From NCBI RefSeq assembly GCF_963675165.1, contig NC_087392.1, forward strand, positions 4,733,442-4,797,441: 64,000 nt of DNA, read 5' to 3'. Below, one piece after another: positions 42,398-53,162 of this stretch. This stretch comes from Halichondria panicea (taxonomy: Eukaryota > Porifera > Demospongiae > Suberitida > Halichondriidae). Below the pieces are notes generated by a model. The model was not told the DNA's origin and ran no database searches. It saw only the letters and a program-made list of their open reading frames with translations. Within the stretch, counting starts at the first letter, position 1. The number at the start of each line of letters is the position of its first letter. The position numbers and the translations under genes were made by a program.

Positions 42398-45300
42398 TGT
42401 AAGTCAGTTTCTCCTTGCTATCTTGAGGAACACTCCATTTTTGGGGGCCACAGTAATTCCATAAGTGGTCTCAAGGGGTACCTGCAGTAAAATCAATCTT
42501 ATAACCTAACATGTTGTATATGTACTCCACAGCAACCCACCTCTGTGTCTGGTGCCTGTATGAACGTGAACCTCCTGAGCAGGTGGATGAGAGCCAGTTT
42601 AGCCTCCAGCAGTGCAAGCCTCATACCAATACAGTTCCTTGGACCGTAACCAAATGGGATATAACTCAGTGGAGGGCGCTTGGACTTCTCCTCAGGGGAA
42701 AACCTGTATAATTATGTATGTAGCAATTAAGCATTAATGTATGTATGTATGTATGTAATTCTGTAGAAATGAAAAATACTGTCATACGAAGCTTAGGATA
42801 TACCACACCTAAGAGGAGGATATATGGGGTGCATATCCTCTGAGTAGGTGTGGCATATCTGACTTCTACCACGTGACCGCAGCACTATAAAAGGACCTCC
42901 CCCTAGCAACAATCTGCTTTACATTATTTATTTGCTTTAAAAGAAAAAATTCAATCCATGGTGCAGGCTGCAAAAAGAGCAAGACTATGCCGAATTTTGC
43001 AGCCGTCAAAGAGCTAGTTGAGCAACACGCCGACTCTTACAGATGCTCAAGAGCTTCCTTGGTCCAAGCATTGACCATTCGGCGTCCCTTACTGGAGTTG
43101 CAAGCTCTTCTTAGTGTAGACTGAACATAGGGCCGCGTGGTGTTTTAATTAGATTAATTAAGTGATTAGTGGTTAGAGGATCTAGGCCGGATGTGTGAAA
43201 CCACATAATTAGATTTGCCAAATCTATTTTAGCTAAACTGTGCAACTGTGCGTTTTCACAATTACTACAAACACTTATCAGCCACTTAGAGTGCCACGAT
43301 ATTTGTGGCGCGGTCAACACAACTCTGTACGGTGAAATTGGCCAGACCCTCTTTCAGGGTCTGGGTCCGCGAGACTAATCCTACAGCTGTTAACCAATGA
43401 GATCAATTAGTGGCGACATAAGTGTGGTATATATTGCAATCTTAACCTCTCAGGGTCAAAGTCCTCGGGATTGGGCCAGTGCTGGGGGTCCTTGTGTATC
43501 AGGTGGATGGGAACATCCACGGAAACTCCTTTTGGAAATGTGACTCCATTGATGACAGTTGTCTTCTGACAATAACGAAGCAAACTGCAAATACAAAACA
43601 TAATTATTATTACTAACTGTATAATTATGTACAATATGGCATGTGTGTACCGTATTACTAGAATATTTTGCTGGTGAAAAACCTTTGCGAATCAGCCAAA
43701 TCAGCAGAAATTTTGACCATTTGCGATCTAACTAATTACGTTCTGGCAAGGATCGTGTGTAGTTACTAGGTTTTGCAGATTTTATTGTTGCGAATTGATC
43801 AACCATCGCAAAGTTCGCAAATGCTTGATGCTCGCAAAACATTCTAGTAATACGGTAGTATTGTACTGGGTCATGCTTTATTGAGTCAGGATTCTATAAT
43901 TATAAGTATACTTCAAACAGTTACTCTAAACTTGTTTTTTACTCTGTACATTGATATTGCTCACCTTCCAGCTGGTGAATAAAGTCGTAGTGTTTCCAGT
44001 ATGACCTTCTCCAGGTACTCTATCTCCTGAGCAGCCTCGTACAGTGGGGCCTCCTGGGAAGGTGGCGGGAGGGAGGTTAGCAATAACAGAGACATTGTGT
44101 ACTTACTGGATTGTTGTCAAAGTAGTTGTCAATTTCCTGCTGCAGTTTCTCCTGGACTGTGGGGTTGAGGGCCAACATGTATGACACGTACGCTAGAGCA
44201 GTGGAGGTGGTCTCATAACCGGCCAATAGGAATATCACAGAGTGCGTTACAATTTGTTCGTCAGTCAGTCTCTGTTGGTCTTCAGTCGTGGCATCAATCA
44301 TCAGCTGAAGCAGATCTTTGTACTGTACAATCAGTTCAAGCTGTGCACACATACACACACACTCGTTTACTTGCCTTCTGAGGGTTGGGGTTGTCTCTTC
44401 TTTGGCTGACAAGTTCTTTGGCAATAGAGTGCAGAGTATCAATATTTTTAACAATAACACTTCTTGATACTAAAAGCCGTAAAATCGACTCCAGCCATGG
44501 AAACGAATCTGTATAAGGAACGTTCGTACTTTACATGTACGTAACTATTAATCTTACTCAAGACAGGCATCAACATTGTATGGGAAAGAGCATTTTCTTC
44601 TTTTGAAGTATCAAAAAACATTCTAGAGATGTCCACAATCTGATCACTCTCTCCTCCCTGTATGTCCACACTCCGCCCAAAAGCCGTTGCTAGGATTGTC
44701 TCCATGGTGAAGTTACCGTAGAGTCTGTAAAGTTATTTGTTGAAAAAATCACATGCTTTTTTTAAATACGTACTTGTACACTTCTACACTCTGGTTAGCA
44801 TCTGCTGACTCATCAATAATCTTTCCAAGAGACTCGACACTTTTTTGAAGCAGTGGTACCATCTACAGAACGTATAATTATAATGCAGTAATGAGTAAAT
44901 ATCAAGCAGGTGTGTTTGTGTATACAGTAGAGAGTTCCTCTTAATGGCCACCCCTGAAGAGAGGCCAGCTGAATGTAAAGGCCAGATCCCAAATGAAGAG
45001 TTTGTGTACAAAACAATCCCTCAACAAAAGCCATCTCTGTATATAATTATAAGGGCCAAATTGATAGACTCACGGCTTTCATCTTGGCAGCAGAGAATGA
45101 GGGGGAGAGGGTGTGTCTAGCTGTCTTCCATTCCTCCCCTCGGGCATCAAGCAGATCCTGAGGAGCTGATGCAGCTCTGATAATGACTGGTGTGTACTGT
45201 ACACACAACGTACAAACGTTTTATAAAATTGTGATACGTTCAATTATTGTAGCTTACTGGTCTGTCCTGAAAAGAATCGAAGTCCTTTACCAAAATGTGC

Positions 45301-45764
45301 TTTAATATCTCCACATCAGTGACAGTTACAAACGGCATGAATCCAAGATAGTATCTGAGCAAAAACAATTTAACACTAAAATGGACGGTATGTGCCTTAC
45401 CCTACTACAGGACCATATTCCTTCGTGATGGAGCTCTGAAACTTTACGTATCCCTACAATGAGAACGATAGATGCTAGTATATTGATGATATAAATATTA
45501 TAGCTAGGCTTACCATTTTGTATCTGGTAATAAAGTTCCCCACAATGGGTTTTGGTGGAGGTCCTTTGATACCATTGTCTGAAAGCAGCCGATATGAGGT
45601 GAAGAGTAACCTGCAGTATATCATGTTACAACACACACACACACACACACACACACAGCACACGCGTACACACACAGGTGGTCAACTAATAGCTTGCCTG
45701 TATCCAAAGTAGAAGACTAAGGCAATGCAGAACACCAATATCCAGCTCAAAGCCATCTTAATTT
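42398..45764 (-). CDS. Cytochrome P450, CYP3-clan-like
   Basis: A haem-thiolate monooxygenase of the ER membrane. The start at 45764 encodes a signal anchor, MALSWILVFCIALVFYFGYR. The C-helix is EEWKTARHTLSPSFSAAKMK (about 45068-45140). The I-helix oxygen-binding motif is FLLAGYETTSTA (44107-44343), the K-helix is LEKVILETLRLYSP (43966-44053), and the PERF region is FDPER (about 43450). The haem loop FGYGPRNCIGMRLALLEAK is in 42532-42700. The last exon (42398-42478) ends VFLKIARRN. All P450 hallmarks are intact and the length is about 500 residues. The pattern resembles CYP3A/thromboxane synthase; the subfamily cannot be fixed by eye. A family B repeat lies in one intron (44925-45060). Confidence 0.92.
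42886..43124 (+). other. TATA box and small antisense ORF in a P450 intron
   Basis: TATAAAAGG (42886-42894) on the plus strand is followed by two short ORFs starting at 42958 and 42987. The second runs 45 codons to 43124 (MPNFAAVKELVEQHADSYRC at its start). It lies opposite the P450 gene in the intron between the haem-loop exon and the previous exon. An imperfect hairpin (42790-42865) precedes it. I do not recognise the product; it may be repeat-derived or chance. Confidence 0.25.
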
Positions 45765-46168
45765 GTTTTTGAGATGACTAGGTATGGAGGTACAAGTGGT
45801 TTTTGTGGTTAAAGGGTCTGACTAGTCGAGCGCCGCAGCCCTCCTTGAGGTAGAGGGCGGCGGCGCCCGACTAGGGTATGACCAAAAATATTTTACCCAC
45901 GAATGAAGCGACCTTGTCTTGTCTACTTTACTGCAAGCAACGAAAATATTATCCAACGTACTGCCAAATGATACCTCAACCACGAATATTCCTGTATTTT
46001 GTCCCCCGAAAATTACCCGCTATATATAGATTTGCATAAAATAATTATTTCACATAAAATTACAATACTTGAACAATTGTACAGTGTTTATGTTCATGAT
46101 GAACACTTCAATGAGAACAGACATAGATCTATGCAGATCATTCAACTCTATTAAATCGTGTCTGTTTA
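45765..46168. other. Spacer upstream of P450, with GC-rich hairpin
   Basis: This 400-bp region between the P450 start and the coproporphyrinogen oxidase stop contains a GC-rich fold-back at about 45818-45872 (arms CTAGTCGAGCGCCGCAGCCC and its near complement). It lies about 55 bp upstream of the P450 start codon. No other gene is seen. Confidence 0.6.
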
Positions 46169-47701
46169 TTAGACCCAGTCCCTTGGGTTCTGCAGCACTT
46201 TCAGCAGCTTCTCCTCAGGGGAGCCAGGTTGGGGTGTGTGCATGTACTCCCATCGTGCCGAGAGCGGTAGGGACATGAGGATGCTCTCTATCCGGGCCCC
46301 CGGGGTATGCAGGCCAAACTTGGTCCCTCGATCGTGAACCAGGTTGAACTCAACGTATCTGCATGAGGGAATGATGATAAACACACAAGCATTAATCACA
46401 CTGCATGGAGACATGCAGTGTGATTAATGCTTGTGTGTTTATTATTGTTGACTGCATGGAGACATGCAGTCAACAATAATATACACACATGTAATTGTAC
46501 ATGTACTTATAATATATAACTGAAAATGCATGCATACTATCTATCTATCAACCTATTGACAGCATTATACACCTAGTGTACATTAGCCCTGCATAATTAT
46601 AGCTCAAGTCAGGCAATTACTAACAAAACACTCAGTACATCATTCTCCAAAACAGCGTCTACTTTACAAATACACATACCTTCCCCTCCTGATCTGTTGC
46701 CATACTCTCTGCTGCTCAGTGTAGTCGTCTTGGTAATGGCTCTGCACAATTGGCAGGTACGAAGGAATCACAGAATTAGCACAACTTTCCACAAACTTGA
46801 AACAATTTTCCTGCGATGGAGAATCGAGGTCATCAAAGAAAATCCCACCCACCCCTCGACGTTCCCCTCTGTGAGTTAGATTGAAGTAATTGTCACACCA
46901 AGTTTTGAATTTCGAGTAGTACGTTTCGTCGTGGGCATCACACGCATTTTTGAGAGCAGTGTGGAAATCGGTCGCATCTTTCTCGTCTAGGTAACTCGGT
47001 GTGAGGTCTGTGCCTCCCCCAAACCACCACTGCCTCTCCCCTGTCCCGTCGTTAACCTCAAAGTAACGGTAATTAAAGTGAACCGTAGGCACTAAGGGGT
47101 TAACCGGATGAATCACACAACTAACTCCGACGGCATAAAACGGTAAATTGCCAGAATCGGGTAAATTCTTCCCACGAGATCTCATCTGTTTCACGGCCGC
47201 CAATGGAAGAACACCGTGCACCACTGAAATATTCACTCCAGCTTTCTCGAAGACATCTCCTTCTTGTAGCACACAACTAATCCCGCCCCCTCCCTCCTTC
47301 CGGGTCCAGCGATCAACCTTGAAGCGTTTCCCGTTCCCCTCGAACGTTTCCAATTGTCGGCACAGCTTGTATTGTATGTCCATGCACAAGCTCTCCATTT
47401 TTAATCGCATTTCAATGTTGTCTCCCTTTAAAGCTTCCCACCCAGATACGGGTAACGCCATCCAATGGTATTTCTCCAGATCAATGTACGATTTGCTACT
47501 CAGCATACCAAAGAAACCGGCAAAACTAGTAGCACCAACAGAAATCTTGAACATCCTGAAAGATTGCTTACTTCGATGTTTTTGATGTGATCTTGACCAG
47601 TAGAGGCGTGTTTGCCTGGGTATGGAGTAGCCATGGCCCCTCACAATGGTAGCTGCTCTTCTTGAGGTATTCACAGTGAAACTAACTCGATGCAGGGACA
47701 T
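46169..47701 (-). CDS. CPOX: Coproporphyrinogen III oxidase, oxygen-dependent, mitochondrial
   Basis: This enzyme converts coproporphyrinogen III to protoporphyrinogen IX in the mitochondrial intermembrane space, the third-last step of haem synthesis. Two exons: about 46682-47701 and 46169-46359. The start [20 protein letters not shown] and the following basic, Ser-rich stretch fit a mitochondrial presequence. Core motifs are intact: [67 protein letters not shown], and in exon 2 [22 protein letters not shown] and [16 protein letters not shown]. The end is LQNPRDWV. The Met at 47701 was chosen because the open frame upstream to 47971 lacks presequence character. The single intron holds two perfect hairpins. 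Confidence 0.95.
46379..46480. repeat. Two adjacent perfect hairpins sharing one core
   Basis: 46379-46407 and 46412-46440 are perfect 29-bp inverted arms around GAGA. Directly next, 46441-46458 and 46463-46480 are perfect 18-bp arms, again around GAGA. Both share the core CTGCATGGAGACATGCAG. They lie about 20 bp inside the CPOX intron, beside the acceptor of exon 2. Confidence 0.97.
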
Positions 47702-48039
47702 CTTGAATGAGTAGAAATGTTGTCTCACTTTATGGTAAAGGTCGTCACCCACATGGCTTATTAACCCACGTGGCCTACAAAGCCACTTGTAACAGATTTG
47801 AAGTACCCCAAGCAACTGACTGAGAAGGTCTGCATGCTCTGAAGCTGCTTTGTGGATTGCATAGTCATTAACTGTAAGAATGTCTTCTTTGTACAGACAA
47901 AGAATACTGATAATTTTATATTTATGCCTGGGAACAGTGGGAAGCCATACTATGTGCCATGCATTTTGCATATTTTAATAGCTAGATGCATTGCAGTTGC
48001 AATTGTAGTGTCCATAACAAACCTGTCCTTCGTACAGAT
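47702..48039. promoter_or_regulatory. Bidirectional promoter candidate, CPOX and RRM gene
   Basis: 338 bp separates the divergent starts at 47701 and 48040. The plus-strand start is preceded by TCCTTCGTACAG, which could be an acceptor, so the plus gene may have an upstream non-coding exon. That the promoter is shared is inferred. Confidence 0.5.
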
Positions 48040-51000
48040 ATGGCTAGTGTGAGCAGTTCTAACTCCAGCACCAAACGTAGGTGCCGTGGCCTTCTCTCCA
48101 CGGTCAACTTCAAGAGTGTACAGCGTACGACCCCCAGTGGACCACCCCCTGGTATTGATATGTCGTCCATCGTACCTTCAGTGAGACCATCAGGCCTGGG
48201 TCGGGGGATCCTGAACACAGGTGGGCAGTCCATTTGTATAGATACACTCATAGCAATCGTTTTATAGCAGACACGCTTGGTCACAAATTGTTATATACGG
48301 AGGTAACCTTTGTTGAGGGACTGTTTTGTACACAAACTGTTCATTTGGGACCTGGCGTTTTTCTAGGCCTATAAGAGGGGTTCCACTGTATATTCTTTAG
48401 TAGTCCCATTTTTGTTTAATAGAATCACTGTTTTTCTCCAGGAGAAGGTAGACGACGTGTTAAATCAGCTACATGTAGTGAAGTGCATGTTGATAACATC
48501 CCTGCATCTACTTTTGAGGTAAGCAGCAACTGAAGTCAAGTGGTTACCAGTGTATTCATGCACTACTCTTCAACTACAGAGAGTTTTGCAGAAGAAATTC
48601 TGCAGAGCTGGGCACGTAGAAGAAGTAAGAATTATTCGCTCAAGCAACAGCAAGACAACTTATGGGTAAGAGAGACAGATGATGTGTTTGTGCCGTGTTC
48701 AACAACTTGTGTCCGCAGGTTTGTTCGTTTCTCTAGATTCTCTGAGGCCGAAGAGGCCGTGAGGATAATGAATGGAGTGTTGTTGGACGGTAAGCAGCTG
48801 GTCGTTACTATTGCCAAGTCGAGGTCAAGGGCAACACAAGGTAATGCTTAGTTACTTTACTGCACAGCTTTGCCTCTTAAGATTGGACAATTGGGCCATA
48901 GCTTTTCCTCTGCTCTTGTATGATTTATTGGACAATTGGGGCCACTTTTCTTACAGCACATCATTTGCTTGTGCTGGCTTTGGTTACACCACTGAACAAG
49001 AGCTTGTAGCACTGTGCCATCCTAATATCAGGAGCAATAATTCCAGTGTGCAATAATCATAATATTCCATTTCTTTCTTTGCAGCAGTTTCTGATCCATT
49101 CTCAGCCACCTCCAGTGAAGGAGAGACACACTCGTCCAAAGAAGAGATCAGGTCAATACCAGGATCATGTGTGCTCTATGGATTGTTGCATATCTTGATA
49201 TGATTGTATGGTACACTAATTAAGCTGTTGGTTGTCCATAGTGTGAATAATACTACGTATAGTAATTAGCCCAATTAGGCCTGCCACAGTCTATAGTCTC
49301 AGTCAACACTATTGTACCAGAGGAGGTACGACACACACATGCCTCGATTAGGCTAATTGCCTTGAGTGTGGGCAGATAATCGAGGCATAATTACACCCAC
49401 GCTCAAGGTGGCAATTAGCCTAATCGAGGCACGTGTGTCGTACCTCCTCTGCTATTGTACTTGTAAATGATTCAATCTGGAGCATGTGTGGTTTCATGTG
49501 GTTTCGTTAAGGCACGTATCATTTCTTTATTCATTTTCTGTTGCAGACAAACACATGACAAAGGAAGGATCGTCCCTACCCTCTTATCGAAGACTACTGT
49601 CCCTAGTAATACGAATTGTACCTCGATTGCAAGAACCAAGTCATATAATAATGCATCTCCTCCAACTCTGTCAACATCGACTACTAACAAGAGCCCTGCA
49701 CACAGTGACAGTGAACACATTATACCTGTGATGACTTCACCTGTGACGCCACTGCCATCACTGCCAGTATGTGAGAATGGAGATTGTAAGAAAGTCAACC
49801 AAACACCGTCTTCACTAGAGACTGCTACACAACCTAGCGATGCAAAGACTGCAGGCATGCCACCACTGGAAGTAACAAGCTATGGTAGAGGCTTTTCTAG
49901 GCTACTAATCAGCAAAGATAAAAGTTTGCTACAGCAACGAAAGAGCAGTGATACTGGAACAAGGACAATGAGTTCACCCAAACCTGGTCGTATTGGTCGA
50001 GGTAAATCTCTATTGCAGCTAGTTCAACAACATCACACACTACCACAAGAAGAAGATGTAGTCTCAAGTTCCAATGAATTTTGCGAAACTACTAAGCCTG
50101 AACTGACACTATCAGATACAACAGATTCTATAGACAGTGCATCAACTGAAAGATTAGAATTGCCTACGTTACCCCCCACAGCGGACAGCTGTGAGCCCCC
50201 TACAATGGTCAATATTGATGATATGGTGCCCCCTGAAGAGGACATCCCTGAGCCCCCTACAATGGTCGATATTGAGGTTATGGTGCCCCCCACGGAAGAC
50301 AGCTCTGGACCCCCCAAAGTGGTCAATATTGATGCTAAGGTGCCTCCCACAGAGGACAGCTCTGAGCCCCCTACAATTGTCAATATTGATGCTATGGGGC
50401 CCCCTACAGTGGAAAACTCTGAGCCCCCTACAGTGGCCAATATTGATGCTATGGTGCCCCCCACAGAGGACATATCTGAACCCCCCACAGATGATGAAGT
50501 ACACCCTACCACAGTGGATACTGATTCGGCCATTGAAGACCTACAATTTGAACTGCCCATTCTGGACACTAGCGACCTTTTGACCCTCCCCTCACAGTTG
50601 TTTGAGTTTAATCGCTCCGAGTTTTTCCAGCTACCAACAGCTGCCAACGACCCACCTCTTTGTGACAAGCCAGAGATGGAACAATTTCTTACTGAGGGTA
50701 AAATTGAAATAAGAGAAAGTGAAAGGTCTCAAAGGAGTACGGACAATAATGAACAGTCACATAATGAAGCTTCACTATCTGTTACGGAGTCATCTCTCAC
50801 TTCAAGTGGTAAAAAGATGATCAAAATGGCGGCTGTGTTTCCATCATCGTCTACTCCCCTCAAAACCACCCTAGTTTCTAAAATGCCTGCACAAACTGAA
50901 TTTAATAACCAAGAAAACATGTCTGATATTGAACAAGACTTACCAGTAATGGCGGAAGTTGAGATACAAAGTAGCAAGAATGAAATCGATGAAAGTTTGA

Positions 51001-52971
51001 GTACCGATGTTGTTGTTGAGGATTACCATGGAAATTGCGATTTGGTTGGTATTGAAGGTGATATGGTCGACCAAGTGTCTGCTTTGTTAAGTAATAATAT
51101 CGAGATTGGTTCTGTTCAATTGGAAGTCGCTTCCGTAGGTATTGTGCACAATTTGGATTTGGAAATGAACTTGAGTTGTGCAGAGGATGAGACCACCTCC
51201 CCTGTACCGAGTTGTGCAGAGGATAAGACCACCTTCCCTGTACCGAGTTGTGCAGAGGATGAGACCACCTTCCGTGTACCGAGTTGTGCGGAGGATGAGA
51301 CCACCTCCCCTGTACGCGTACCGAGTTGTGTGGAGGACGAGACCACCTCCCCTGTACCGAGTTGTGCAGAAGATGAGACTACCTCCCCTGTACCGAGTTG
51401 TGCAGAGGACGAGACCACCTCCCCTGTACCGAGTTGTGCAGAGGATGAGACCACCTCCCCTGTACCGAGTTGTGCAGAGGATGAGACCACCTTCCCTGTA
51501 CGAGTACCGAGTTGTGCAGAGGACGAGACCACCTCCCCTGTACGAGTACCGAGTTGTGCAGAGGGAGAAACCACCTCCCCTGTACGCGTACTCAATGAGA
51601 TAGCGTCTGATGAAGAGTCCAGTGAGGACGAAGGCAGTGGTGTGGGGACGAGGGGGCGTGGTAGAGATGAAGTAGAGAAGTCCATCGCCACTTACCAAAG
51701 AAACACACATCGTTGGCAGGTAAGTCGTATATTGTAGCTATGTACTAGTAATGGAGGCCCCCTGACTGTTTGTTAGTACATGTACACATCTCTTAACTTA
51801 GGTCAGAAGCTAAAGTAATAGGATAGTACGGCTAAATTGGCTAATTATCTCTCAATTATAGACTGATCTAAAGCGGCTTCAGATGAAGATAGTCGCCATG
51901 GAGACAGGGCTGGAGGAACGTCACACTGAGCATGCCCAGACTGAAGTCGGACCATTAGAGGAGCTCTCTGACCAAAGGTGGATGGTGTGTGTGGGCTTCT
52001 ATTAAATTCATAAACGCAGCAAGTGCATGTTTATTGTTTAATACCAGGCAACTATACCTGCACAGTACATGTATTAAAGACATTCAGTGATCCCACCCCC
52101 TCCCTCTTACAGGCAAATAGAGCTGGACACCATTGCACGACTGGAGTCCCAGTACATTCTCAGGGAGGAGCAAACAAAGATGAGGTGGACAGTTACACCG
52201 TGTAGTTTATGAACACTTGTTATAGCCTCACTATCCCACTCTCTCCTTAAATCCCTCACTATCTCACAACCCCGCCCATTCTCCCCACTCTCCCCCTGTC
52301 TTGCCCATGCTACTATCTCACAATCTCACAATCCTCTTTTTTCTTTACCACTTTTCCCCACTAGTTGATGAGTTCAAGAAGCCTCACTCACTCACTACCA
52401 GTAACCTTAGCTTAGTTATAATTATGTTCACAGCCACTGCTGTAGTTATACAGGTATCGGTATTCTTATTTTTACAGTGCCCTCCGGAGACAGCAAACAT
52501 TGGAGACAATTCGTGAGCAGTACAGTGGGGATAGGACAGGTCTACTAGAGGTATGTACACGCAGTGGGGATAGGACAGGTCTACTAGAGGTACGTACACG
52601 CAGTGGGGATAGGACAGGTCTACTAGAGGTACGTACACGCAGTGGGAATAGGACAGGTCTACTAGAGGTATGTACACGCAGTGGGAATAGGACAGATTTA
52701 CTAGAGGTATGTACACACAGTGAGGATAGGACAGGTTTACTAGAGGTATACAATGTATGTTGATATTGTGTACTACAATCTATGATATGTCTGCATGCAT
52801 TGAACAATTCCATTTTCATTGCCTAATTAAATGTAACTCTAATTCTTCTCTCATACATAGATTGAGCTGGCTATTGAGAACGAGGAGGCTAGGGCTAAAC
52901 TGGAGCTGACCAAGCTGAAACTGAAAGTGCTACAACTGAAAGAGGAGTTGTACGCAACATTGGACTCATAA
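48040..52971 (+). CDS. RRM-containing protein with repeat-rich disorder and C-terminal coiled coil
   Basis: I cannot name this gene. Exon 1 (48040-48220) and exon 2 (48442-48518) give a basic N-terminus and the first RRM strand, EVHVDNIPASTFE (RNP2). The exon from 48580 gives RVLQKKFCRAGHVEEVRIIR, and the next (48719-48840) TYGFVRFSRFSEAEEAVRIM (RNP1) with GKQLVVTIAKS. A short exon near 49083 leads to the long exon 49546-51720, about 725 residues of Ser/Thr/Glu-rich disorder. It holds PPT-acidic repeats (about 50180-50500) and a 12-residue repeat SCAEDETTSPVP (51173-51590). Four GRG-like motifs recur (RCRGLL, LGRGIL, YGRGFSRLL, IGRGKSLLQ). The last exons (51861-51978, 52113-52182, 52478-52550, 52861-52971) form a coiled coil ending KLKVLQLKEELYATLDS. 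An RNA-granule role would be guesswork. Confidence 0.75.
49318..49451. mobile_element. 134-bp palindromic MITE with perfect 9-bp TSD
   Basis: Ends CAGAGGAGGTACGACACACA and its inverse. Nearly the whole element folds on itself through GCCTCGATTAGGCTAATTGCC. CTATTGTAC flanks both sides (49309-49317 and 49452-49460). It lies in an intron of the RRM gene. It belongs to the same family as 2846-2949, 3311-3453, 24917-25052 and 40687-41177. Confidence 0.95.
51173..51590 (+). repeat. Coding minisatellite, 36-45 bp units
   Basis: About eleven in-frame units encode SCAEDETTSPVP with small changes. Some are extended by Arg-Val (PVRVPSCAEDE). Acidic with spaced cysteines, it sits at the end of the long exon of the RRM gene. 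All units are in frame. Confidence 0.95.
52523..52750 (+). repeat. 39-bp minisatellite repeating a 5' splice site
   Basis: The RRM-gene exon starting at about 52478 ends as CTACTAGAG/GTATGT. The segment from CAGTGGGGATAGGACAGG through this donor is repeated at exact 39-bp steps. Donor-like GT follows CTAGAG at 52551, 52590, 52629, 52668, 52707 and 52746. The frame is open across all units (TRSGDRTGLLEV), and each donor leaves the same phase. Confidence 0.95.
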
Positions 52972-53162
52972 TTTCTCCCATTGCAGACTATAGTGTTGTG
53001 TTTTTCCTATGTGCATCTTATTATCCCAATATCATCAGTTGACATTTATAATTGTGATTCATTATTTTATGTTTGAGGCAAATATTTACTCAAAAATTGG
53101 TAAAGATCATTAACTAAACAAGCAAACAATAAGATAGTTGACTACCTATCACACACAAACAA
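52972..53162. other. Tail-to-tail spacer
   Basis: 191 bp between the stop of the RRM gene and the stop of the four-span gene; AT-rich. I see nothing else in it. Confidence 0.6.

Noticed and set aside
43330-43380. Stem-loop resembling a bacterial-type terminator (GACCCTCTTTCAGGGTC)
   Set aside because: Eukaryotic context; better read as part of a dispersed repeat ending GGGTCCGCGAGAC.
51087-51710. Minus-strand repetitive open frames (CTTRYRGGGLIL type)
   Set aside because: Shadow of the SCAEDETTSPVP coding minisatellite.
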